Shown piece after piece: positions 6,468 through 13,125 of a stretch of DNA of 13,125 nt. Within the stretch, counting starts at the first letter, position 1; each line of letters opens with the position of its first letter. The stretch spans positions 1 through 13,125 of the forward strand of contig NZ_CAMYFI010000063.1 in the NCBI RefSeq assembly GCF_947255005.1, written 5' to 3'. The position numbers and the translations under genes are program-made. This DNA is from an uncultured Tessaracoccus sp. GTDB lineage: Bacteria; Actinomycetota; Actinomycetes; Propionibacteriales; Propionibacteriaceae. The notes beneath the pieces are model-generated. The model was not told the DNA's origin. It did not search any database and saw nothing but the letters and a program-made list of their open reading frames with translations.

Positions 6468-9400
6468 TCAGTTGACCTCCTTCAGTGCGGCCGCGATCGC
6501 AGCGGCATCGGTGTCGAAGCATCGCCAGCCGGCGGCAGTGAGCAAGGCGGTGGCGTCGTCGTCGGGGGTGAGGAGGACCGCGATCCGCGGGCCCTCCCAC
6601 GCGAAGTCGACGGGCACGTTGTCGTCGCCCACCTCCGCGCCAGCGAGGTCCGGCGCCCGGACGCCGGCTGAGGCTAGCGCGGCGGCCAGCTCCTCGCCCC
6701 CGAACGCCTCGTCGACGGCAGCAGCCCAGTCGTGGGGGAGGGGCGTCGTACCGCTGGCGGCATGCGCACCCGGCTCGGTCGCCGCCAGCTCGGAAGTCGT
6801 GAGGGCAGCCACGGCCGACGCTGCGCGGGTGGCCTTCGGCGCGGCAGGCGAGTGCTGCAGCGTCTCCTTCATGGAGGTGATGATCGTGCTGGCGAGGTCG
6901 CGGCGGAAGATGAGCGCGTCGCTGATGCCGAGCCATTGCTGCCAGCTCTGCTTGAAGTTGGGCATCCCGAGGGCCTTGTCCCGGTCGTCGAGGATCGCGA
7001 CGACGTCCTGCTCCTTGTGCGCGCCGCCGTGGAAGCGCACGAGGATGCCGACCTGATCTTCGCTCCACCACATCGCATTGCCCCTGTCGTCGGCGGGGAA
7101 CACGGCAGGATCCTCGAGGAGCGCGGCCGCGGCCCCAGCGAGGTCTGCTCGTTCGGGGAGACGGAGCCGGGCATGCTTCTGGACGGCCAACGGCACCCCG
7201 GAGGCGAATCCCTGCCACTGTGCGACGCTCTGGTCGCGAAGCAGCGAGGACACGATCCGCATCGGTCCGCCGAGCGCCGCCTCGGCGATGCCCGGCGTCG
7301 TGGGGAAGTGGGTGGTGAGGCGGCCGATCGCCTGCAGATTCGCCCACGATGGCCCTGGTGCCACCGCGTCCAGCGGGGCGGCGACGTCCTGCCACGTGAT
7401 CGAGAGTACCTCGTAGCCTGCGTTGCGCAACGTGGCGCGCTTCTGAGCGTCGTCGGCGATGCAGTTGTGTTCGGGCGACGCGTGGTACTTGTAGCCGTCG
7501 AGGTAGATCGCGATCTTGATGGCCGGGTGCTCCGACGTGAGCTCGAAGTCCATCTGCGTGCCCAGGGTGAGCACCTGCGGGGCGAGGCGCCACGACTGTT
7601 GTCCGTGCGTCAGCTTGATCGTGTTGCCGTAGCCGGTCGAGCTGGGGGTCTGCGTCACCTGCATGCCGATCGACTTGGCGATCTCGAGGAAGCGCTCACG
7701 GAACTGCGCCTCGAGCGCCGACTCCGGGTCGTGCTTCGTCGTCGGCTGTTCGGTGATCTCCCACTCCATCCCGACGGGGACCCCGTCGGCTTGGCGGTTG
7801 CCCGAGTTGAGGATCGCGCGGAGGTGGCGTTCCGCCGTCGCCCGCGAGACGTTTGCCACGTCCCATGGCGGCGCGAACGGCAGCAAGCAGCGGTGGCATG
7901 CGAGTCGTTCCTCGGTCTGGCAAGGACAATCACGGACGACTTCGTAGGCCCGGTGCAGCAGACTCCACAGGTTGGCGGGGTCGACGAGATCGGCGAGGTA
8001 GCCCGTCCCTCCGGGGACCATGTCGTGGAGGAGCAAGGCCTTCACGGCCGTCCCGTCCGTACGTGGGTCGCGTACCGTCTCGACCCCGATGTGGTCGGGG
8101 GAACCGCCGAACTCATCGCGGATGCCCATCAGCAGCGCGGCCTGCAGGCTGGGCTGTGCGAACACGTCGCCGGCGGTGACGTCGAAGGGCAGTGGCAGCA
8201 CGACGCCCTGCGTCACCAGCGTGCGAGCCAGCGCGATGCTCTGCGTGTGCTCATCGGCCGACTTGCGGTACTTGCACCAGGGGCGGTGCTCTTCGAAGGA
8301 GTTGCTGCTGGCCTTCTCGTCGATGTGTCCGCACTCGCTGCACACCCGGAACAGGGAGGCCGAGCGGTCGTCGGAGCCGATCGTGAGCTTCGTCGACAGG
8401 GTCGTGGCGGAGCCGAGGTTCAGCCAGCGCAGGGTGAGCTTGTCGAGATACTTCGCGCCGAAGTCGTACCCATCCACGTACCACTCGGTGGCGACGTGCT
8501 CCGGGTCGATGTCGGCGAGGCAGGCGATCTCGAATCTCGTCTGGGTGCGGTTCTCGTCGTCGCCGTTGATCCGGTGGCCCTCCCGGTTGATGTCGGCCGA
8601 TGCACGCAGGAATTCGAGGGTCTGGAGCTTCTGTCCGATGTCTGCGATCCCATGGTCGCCACATCGCGGGCACACCGAGACGGTCACCGTCTTGCCGCTC
8701 TCCTCGACGTCCTGCACGAAGCCGCAGGTGGGACAGCACACCCACGGCCGGACGCCCTCACTCTTCACGCCGAGGTCGACGGCGTCGATGCGGATCTTCC
8801 ACCCGCGTGCGTAGAAGGTGTTGCCGGGCGCGAACTCCGTGAGGGCCGTAGCCGTAGGCCGCTGGAAGTCTGTGGCCTCGTGCTCGTACTGCTGGGCCTC
8901 GGGGTTGTGCCAGGTGATGCTGACGTCGAGGGTTGTCGCGTCGCCGAGCAAGGTGTAGTTGGGCAGGAGCCCGAACTCCTCCATGACCGAGATCCAGTAC
9001 TCGCCCGTCATCTCGGCGATCTGGTTCTTGGTGAGCTTCATGGCGCTCTCGGCCATCTTCAGCGCGCGGAGGGCCTCGTCGGGGGCTGCCTGGACGTTGG
9101 CGGCCTGCATCAGCTCGGGCAGCGACTTCTGGATGTCGTCCTTGCGGTGGGCCAGTGCCTCGTGCCGCAGCCGCCAGCGCAGGGAGGCGCCGATCACCTG
9201 CTCGGCCAGGCCGCTGCTCCGGGCGCTCCCGCTGGGCGTCGCCCACGCGCGCAGGTGCTCCACCGAGGCGTCGCGAAGCTGATGGTCGAAGGCACCGAGG
9301 AAGCGGTCGAGATGCTCGTCGTGGTGCGCCTCGGCCTCGCGGATGAGACTGCCCAGGAAGGAGCGGTCGTCGGCCGACTCCATCGCGCCCCGTGCGGTGT

Positions 9401-12400
9401 GCGGGGTGTCCTGGGCCACGGCAGCTCGGTCCACGAGGTGGGCGAGGTACTGCCGCTGCAGTATCTCCACGGCGCTGAGGAAGATCGCGGGCGGTCGGAC
9501 GCCGCCGTTGATCATCGACAGCGGGTCGCCGAGCCGGGGCAGGGTCTCGCCGCGCCCGGTGATGTAGGCGAGAGTGAGGGCGTTGCCGGTGGCGCGGCCC
9601 GCTCGGCCGATCCGCTGCAGGTACGACGCGACGGTGCGCGGCAGCGACGCCAGGAAGACGGCCGAGAGGTCGCCGATGTCGATGCCCATCTCGAGCGTGG
9701 GCGTCGCGACGAGCACGTTCGGCTGCTCCGGGTCGGTCCCCCCGGCCTTGAACCCCTGCTCGAACTTGAGTCGCTCGTCGGTGGGCAGCAGGCTCGTGTG
9801 CTCCCGCGCGACGATGCGGCGCATGTCCTCGCTCGCGTAGAGGCGACGGTAGAACCCGTCGACGGTGAGGGACGCGCGTCCCAGCGTGCCCGGGCAGCGC
9901 GTGTTGAGGCAGGGCGCACCGTCGAGTTGGTCGACGGTCGTCGTTGAGCCCGGCCACTGGCTTCGGCACGTGGTGCAGACGAGCAGGTGGCGGTCGTGGA
10001 GATCCTTGTCATTGACCCGGCGGACCAGCACCCGCTGCGACGGGATCGCGTACGCCTTCATCCCCGACGGCGAGGTGCGGGTCTCGAGGGCGCCATCCGC
10101 GTCGAGGGCCTCCAGGAGTGCCTTGGCGAGAATCGCTCCGTGGTTGTGGGTCACTCCGAGGATGCGACTGGTCCAACGGGCGTACCAGCCGCTGGCCTCG
10201 GTGACGTTGTCGAGGAGCTGCTCGGAGCGAGCCTTTGCCCCGCCGACCCGTGGGAACGCCGGCGCTGAGCGTCCCGGCGGGAACGCTGGCATGCCCTGTC
10301 CGCGAGGCCTGCCGCCCCAGATCTTCCAGCGCCGGCCGTCGTCGTCGAGGTACCCGTGCAGCCACTCGTGCATGATGGCCCCGCGGAGTCGGAGGTGCTC
10401 GGCGACGCCGCGCACCCAGGCGGTGAGGACATCGTCGGAGAGCTCACCCAGCGCCTGCTCCGCCGCCCTGGCGACGACGTTCTTTCCGATGGCGGCCATG
10501 CGGGTGGGGGAGCCGATGTCGACCATCGCGCTGAGCGAGCCCGTCCGTTCGAGGGTGCGTCCGATGCGCGACGACAGACCGAACTCGAGCTGCACGTCGA
10601 ACAGGAGGCGCCGCCGGACGTGCTGCTGGATCCACCGCGGGACTGCTTGGACGTTGGGCTCCGTCCAGAACGGGCGGAGACGGTCGTCGCTGGCCAATTC
10701 CGCCGGCAGGATGCGGTGCCGACGGACGAGGTCGTCGCCGGCGCGGGCGAGGATCGCGTCCGTGAGCTGCTCGAGGTCGAGCTCGACGACGTCGGCGAAG
10801 GCGTCGCGCATGACGGCGCGCATCGTGAGGACCTGACTCCGGGCGGCGACGAAGCCGGCCCGGTGGGCTGCGTCCTGCACGCTGTCGGTGAAGATGAGCG
10901 CCTTCTTCTCGCGCTCGTCGAGCTGCGGCGTGCCGAACAGCGACGACAGGCTCACCGAGAGCATCGTCGCGATGGCCGAGCCGATGAATCGGATGCCGTC
11001 GGACTCCTGGCAGGCGGGGCAGACGTCCTTGCGGGAGTTGGATTCGGCGTCCAGGCCCACGTGCGTGATCACTGGCAGGATGCGGCCCTCGCGCAGTTCG
11101 CGGTCGTCGCTGTCCGGGGCGGTGGCTTGCAGAGCGCGCGCGGCGGTGTCGAACCACTGGAGCCCCTCGAGGCGTGTCTCCGTGGACTCGAGCCCTTCGC
11201 CGGGGGCGTGGATCAGCGCGCGGAAGCGGCCCTGCTTCGCGAAGTGGCTGCGCCGGATCGAGCTGGGGTTGCCGACCAGTTGGTTGCCGCTCGGGCTGAG
11301 CTCGACGCCCCAGCCGGAGCGGCCGCAGTGGCGGCAGTAAATGGCGGGAAAGGCGTCGTCCTCGCTGAGCCGCTCGCCGTCGTCGCTCCACAGGTAGTGG
11401 GCTGCGGGGCTGGCGGTGCGGTCGATACGGGTGAGTTCGCGGACCCAGAGGTGCAGGTCGATGTTGGCCGCAGCGCGGCCGACGAGCGCGCGGAGGTGGG
11501 AGGCGGCGGAGACCACATGGGTCACGAGCTGCGACGCGTACCCGAGCTGGATGTCCGGGGGGAGGATCGCCCGGGCCAGATCGTCGACGTGCACCGCTTG
11601 GCGTGTGTGCACGACGACGGCACGGAAGAGCGGCAGCGCCTTCAGATGCTGCAGCAACGTGGACGCGTCGGCGGACGGCTTTGGGCCCTTCGTGAAGAGC
11701 TCACCCAGCAGCACGTCGGTGATCTCGGCGCCGTCGATCACGTCGTCGAGGCGGTCGACGATTTCCTGAGCCACGGTCTGTGTGATGGCGACGGGCTCCG
11801 CCCCGGTGGGCGGCCGAGCGTCGGCGAACCACTCGTCGATGGTCTGCCGCGACTCCCCGATCACGCACGTGTCGTCGAACGTCTCGCCGAACACCTGGGT
11901 GGCGAAGGTCGTCATCACCGACGAGTCCCGGCCGTCGCCCAGCGTGGCGGATGTGCCGACGGGCGTGATCTGCCCGAGAGGGCGCTCCCACTCGACGTCG
12001 GTGTGGTTGTCGTCGGCGGAGCCGCGATCCGGCCAGTGGCTCTTCAGCGTCAGCCCCAGACGGCGGAGCAGCATGGCAACGTCGGTGCCCTGCGCGCCGT
12101 CGTAGGTGTGGAACTCGTCGAGGACGATGTAGCGCAGGCTCTCCGCGCTCTCGGCCCAGATGCCGCGGTCCTCCGACCGCAGGAGCAGGTGGTCGAGCAT
12201 CTTGTAGTTGGTGAGGAGGATGTCCGGCGGGTTGTTGCGGATCGTGTAGCGGTGAGTGATGAGGCCTGCGGTGGTGACCGTGTCCCGCTCAGGGCCCTTC
12301 TCGCCGGTGTAGATCGCGGCACGGATGCCCGCGTAGGGGTTGGTCCTGCCCGGCGCCGGCTCGCTCGCGATGAGCTTCGCGAGGCGAGCGGCCTGATCGT

Positions 12401-12833
12401 TGGCGAGGGCATTCATCGGGTAGAGGATCAGGGCTTTCACCCCGTACTGCCTGGCCTGCCGCGCCCTGACCACGTGGTCGAGCAGCGGCATGAGGAAGGC
12501 CTCTGTCTTGCCGGAGCCCGTACCCGTCGTGACCAGCGTCGGCTTCGGGCGGTCCTCGCGGCTCGAGAGCCGACGCCATGCCTCGGCCTGATGCCCATGC
12601 GGGATGAATCCCTCCGGGACGACGTCGAGCGCGCCCTCCCAGCCGGTGGCGGGGGCGAACGGCAGCCGTGTGCGCACGAACGGGCCACGGAAGATGCCGT
12701 CCGTGCCGTCGGCGAGGAACGCGTCCAGGGCAGCCTTGGCGTCCAGATCAGCGAGGGCGAAGGTGGTCGTCAGGTAGTCGCGCAGGGCGGCCTGGATGCG
12801 CTCCGCCTGGGTGGTGGGGATCAGTTCGCTCAC
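6468..12833 (-). CDS. Giant DEAD/DEAH helicase with DUF1998-type module and C-terminal PD-(D/E)XK-like region
   Basis: This protein of about 2121 aa is probably the motor of a defence system. It has an N-terminal helicase lobe with GTGSGKT (104-110), DEFH (239-242) and SAT (295-297). Cys500/503/605/608 look like a zinc site. The second lobe has LIFTDSVQDAAHRAGF (646-661), Cys953/956/975/980, ATPTLEMGIDIGDL (1043-1056) and QRIGRAGR (1073-1080). Further cysteine clusters lie at 1366-1391 and 1498-1520. The DUF1998-type module shows HDMVPGGTGYL (1603-1613) and Cys1636/1638/1646/1649. Residues 1708-1818 look like a DUF559/Vsr-type nuclease, with Asp1762, Asp1779 and a DDAQKRATLRNAGYEV helix-strand. 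The last 70 residues resemble a degenerate second copy. I chose GTG 12833 because GAAGGG lies 11 bases upstream and the protein then begins MSELIPTTQAERI, as I recall for relatives. GTG 12845 (overlapping the leader stop) and GTG 12869 are alternatives. DrmA/DrmB and DruE are the closest named relatives by architecture. Confidence 0.9.
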   Translation of the reverse strand: MSELIPTTQAERIQAALRDYLTTTFALADLDAKAALDAFLADGTDGIFRGPFVRTRLPFAPATGWEGALDVVPEGFIPHGHQAEAWRRLSSREDRPKPTLVTTGTGSGKTEAFLMPLLDHVVRARQARQYGVKALILYPMNALANDQAARLAKLIASEPAPGRTNPYAGIRAAIYTGEKGPERDTVTTAGLITHRYTIRNNPPDILLTNYKMLDHLLLRSEDRGIWAESAESLRYIVLDEFHTYDGAQGTDVAMLLRRLGLTLKSHWPDRGSADDNHTDVEWERPLGQITPVGTSATLGDGRDSSVMTTFATQVFGETFDDTCVIGESRQTIDEWFADARPPTGAEPVAITQTVAQEIVDRLDDVIDGAEITDVLLGELFTKGPKPSADASTLLQHLKALPLFRAVVVHTRQAVHVDDLARAILPPDIQLGYASQLVTHVVSAASHLRALVGRAAANIDLHLWVRELTRIDRTASPAAHYLWSDDGERLSEDDAFPAIYCRHCGRSGWGVELSPSGNQLVGNPSSIRRSHFAKQGRFRALIHAPGEGLESTETRLEGLQWFDTAARALQATAPDSDDRELREGRILPVITHVGLDAESNSRKDVCPACQESDGIRFIGSAIATMLSVSLSSLFGTPQLDEREKKALIFTDSVQDAAHRAGFVAARSQVLTMRAVMRDAFADVVELDLEQLTDAILARAGDDLVRRHRILPAELASDDRLRPFWTEPNVQAVPRWIQQHVRRRLLFDVQLEFGLSSRIGRTLERTGSLSAMVDIGSPTRMAAIGKNVVARAAEQALGELSDDVLTAWVRGVAEHLRLRGAIMHEWLHGYLDDDGRRWKIWGGRPRGQGMPAFPPGRSAPAFPRVGGAKARSEQLLDNVTEASGWYARWTSRILGVTHNHGAILAKALLEALDADGALETRTSPSGMKAYAIPSQRVLVRRVNDKDLHDRHLLVCTTCRSQWPGSTTTVDQLDGAPCLNTRCPGTLGRASLTVDGFYRRLYASEDMRRIVAREHTSLLPTDERLKFEQGFKAGGTDPEQPNVLVATPTLEMGIDIGDLSAVFLASLPRTVASYLQRIGRAGRATGNALTLAYITGRGETLPRLGDPLSMINGGVRPPAIFLSAVEILQRQYLAHLVDRAAVAQDTPHTARGAMESADDRSFLGSLIREAEAHHDEHLDRFLGAFDHQLRDASVEHLRAWATPSGSARSSGLAEQVIGASLRWRLRHEALAHRKDDIQKSLPELMQAANVQAAPDEALRALKMAESAMKLTKNQIAEMTGEYWISVMEEFGLLPNYTLLGDATTLDVSITWHNPEAQQYEHEATDFQRPTATALTEFAPGNTFYARGWKIRIDAVDLGVKSEGVRPWVCCPTCGFVQDVEESGKTVTVSVCPRCGDHGIADIGQKLQTLEFLRASADINREGHRINGDDENRTQTRFEIACLADIDPEHVATEWYVDGYDFGAKYLDKLTLRWLNLGSATTLSTKLTIGSDDRSASLFRVCSECGHIDEKASSNSFEEHRPWCKYRKSADEHTQSIALARTLVTQGVVLPLPFDVTAGDVFAQPSLQAALLMGIRDEFGGSPDHIGVETVRDPRTDGTAVKALLLHDMVPGGTGYLADLVDPANLWSLLHRAYEVVRDCPCQTEERLACHRCLLPFAPPWDVANVSRATAERHLRAILNSGNRQADGVPVGMEWEITEQPTTKHDPESALEAQFRERFLEIAKSIGMQVTQTPSSTGYGNTIKLTHGQQSWRLAPQVLTLGTQMDFELTSEHPAIKIAIYLDGYKYHASPEHNCIADDAQKRATLRNAGYEVLSITWQDVAAPLDAVAPGPSWANLQAIGRLTTHFPTTPGIAEAALGGPMRIVSSLLRDQSVAQWQGFASGVPLAVQKHARLRLPERADLAGAAAALLEDPAVFPADDRGNAMWWSEDQVGILVRFHGGAHKEQDVVAILDDRDKALGMPNFKQSWQQWLGISDALIFRRDLASTIITSMKETLQHSPAAPKATRAASAVAALTTSELAATEPGAHAASGTTPLPHDWAAAVDEAFGGEELAAALASAGVRAPDLAGAEVGDDNVPVDFAWEGPRIAVLLTPDDDATALLTAAGWRCFDTDAAAIAAALKEVN
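6476..6482 (-). promoter_or_regulatory. Strong ribosome binding site for the UvrD-like gene inside the helicase 3' end
   Basis: AAGGAGG lies in the last codons of the giant helicase, 8 bases before the ATG at 6467. This near-consensus site, together with the TGAATG junction, indicates efficient coupled translation and fixes the first ATG as the start. Confidence 0.8.
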
Positions 12834-12841
12834 GACGTGGC

Positions 12842-12895
12842 TCACCCTTCGACGACGCGGTGCGGCCACTCAAACGGATGGGTTGAGCCCTGCAT
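12842..12895 (-). CDS. Possible 17-codon leader ORF before the giant helicase
   Basis: ATG 12895-12893 is preceded by GAAGGAG at a spacing of 4 bases, one of the best ribosome binding sites in the window, yet it opens only 17 codons (MQGSTHPFEWPHRVVEG). Its TGA overlaps an in-frame GTG of the helicase (GTGA, GTG at 12845) and lies 9 bases before the preferred GTG at 12833. This suggests translational coupling or a leader peptide controlling helicase expression. It could instead be chance. No Trp/Leu/Arg run typical of amino-acid attenuators is present. Confidence 0.35.
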   Translation of the reverse strand: MQGSTHPFEWPHRVVEG

Positions 12896-12927
12896 GTGTC
12901 TCCTTCGTCGGCTGGTGTGCGCTTGTC

Positions 12928-13041
12928 CTAGCCTAATTGCTGATCGTCAATGTCGGGATCGGGCACTCGGGGCTCACCGAGCACGGTCGTGCCGAGCGGA
13001 TGACGATAGGCAAGGTCGCACTCGCTGCGGTCGACGGCCAC
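12928..13041 (-). CDS. Possible 37-aa small protein
   Basis: GTG 13041-13039 overlaps the TAG of the upstream gene (TAGTG) and has GGAG 5 bases upstream. It opens 37 codons starting MAVDRSECDLAYRHPLG and ending with a short acidic PDPDIDDQQLG tail. Most third positions are G or C, and the first nine all are, which favours coding. It has a single cysteine, no TM segment and no recognised domain. The same frame stays open to the right edge, but there its third positions are AT-rich, so that part is not coding. It would sit inside the defence-like operon. Function unknown; existence uncertain. Confidence 0.4.
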   Translation of the reverse strand: MAVDRSECDLAYRHPLGTTVLGEPRVPDPDIDDQQLG

Positions 13042-13125
13042 TAGTGCTCCGTCTCCCTCCTCAGCCGGCTCTCGAACTCCGCGTAGGCGACGCGCATGTC
13101 GTGCTCGCGGTCGTAGTGCTCGAAC
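13041..13125 (-). CDS. C-terminal tail of an unrecognised protein
   Basis: The frame entering from the right edge reads 27 residues, starting FEHYDREHDMRVAYAEFE and ending in RRETEH before TAG 13043-13041. All of its sense codons end in G or C, the strongest coding signal in this area. The tail is charged and probably helical. I do not recognise the family. It is the first gene upstream of the giant helicase and in the same direction, so it may be a further component of the system (for example a specificity, methylase or regulatory subunit), but nothing visible decides this. Confidence 0.6.
   Translation of the reverse strand, partial: FEHYDREHDMRVAYAEFESRLRRETEH

Noticed and set aside
6732..9947. 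Plus-strand ORF of over 1000 codons
   Set aside because: It is antisense to the giant helicase, its translation is low-complexity (rich in R, G, V, E) without any domain, and the minus strand carries all helicase motifs.
4224..12833. Assigning the helicase pair outright to DISARM or Druantia
   Set aside because: The giant helicase fits by architecture, but the defining partners (DrmMI/MII, DrmC, DruA-D or DruH) are not in the window, and the RelE-UvrD protein is not a named component of either as far as I recall.
12966..12992. Two small hairpins (CTCGG-ggctca-CCGAG and GCACG-gt-CGTGC) upstream of the giant helicase, possible attenuator
   Set aside because: Stems are only 5 bp in very GC-rich sequence, there is no T-run, and they fall within the possible small ORF.
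1..13125. CRISPR array, tRNA, rRNA, insertion sequence or integrase
   Set aside because: I saw no spaced direct repeats, cloverleaf-like sequence, transposase motif or attachment-site duplication. Short repeats could be missed by eye.

Overview
The window is GC-rich (strong G/C preference at third codon positions), and its gene families and weak promoters fit a high-GC Gram-positive bacterium (Actinomycetota). I cannot fix the genus. Every gene I can support is on the minus strand, so transcription runs from high to low coordinates.

Right half (about 4.2-13.1 kb): a probable operon. At the right edge is the C-terminal tail of an unrecognised protein (13041-13125). A possible 37-codon ORF overlaps its stop, and a possible 17-codon leader ORF with a strong ribosome binding site follows. 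Next come two large genes joined stop-to-start (TGAATG). The first is a giant (about 2121 aa) superfamily 2 DEAD/DEAH helicase with several zinc-binding cysteine clusters, a DUF1998-type module and a C-terminal PD-(D/E)XK-like nuclease region. The second is a 747 aa superfamily 1 UvrD-like helicase with a RelE/ParE-like N-terminal domain. Giant DUF1998 helicases are hallmarks of antiphage systems (DISARM DrmA/DrmB, Druantia DruE). This pair has none of the methylase or DruA/H-type partners of those systems inside the window. It is the best candidate here for a poorly described defence system.

Middle (about 1.7-4.1 kb): ordinary chromosomal-type genes. These are a small membrane protein with a PH-like cytosolic region, an aldo/keto reductase and a YbhB/PEBP-family protein. 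The spacer in front of the aldo/keto reductase holds two long perfect inverted repeats: one looks like a repressor operator, the other like a terminator.

Left (about 0.2-1.6 kb): a two-gene toxin-antitoxin-like module of a Panacea (DUF4065/SocA-like) antitoxin candidate and a GNAT acetyltransferase resembling TacT/AtaT toxins. It has its own promoter with a palindrome over the -35 box. The GNAT gene is broken by one extra base in a run of five C, which makes it a decayed toxin, a sequencing error or a recoding site. The left edge holds the first 76 codons of a PPK2-type polyphosphate kinase. Two conflict- or defence-like modules flanking ordinary genes suggest an accessory hotspot in the chromosome.
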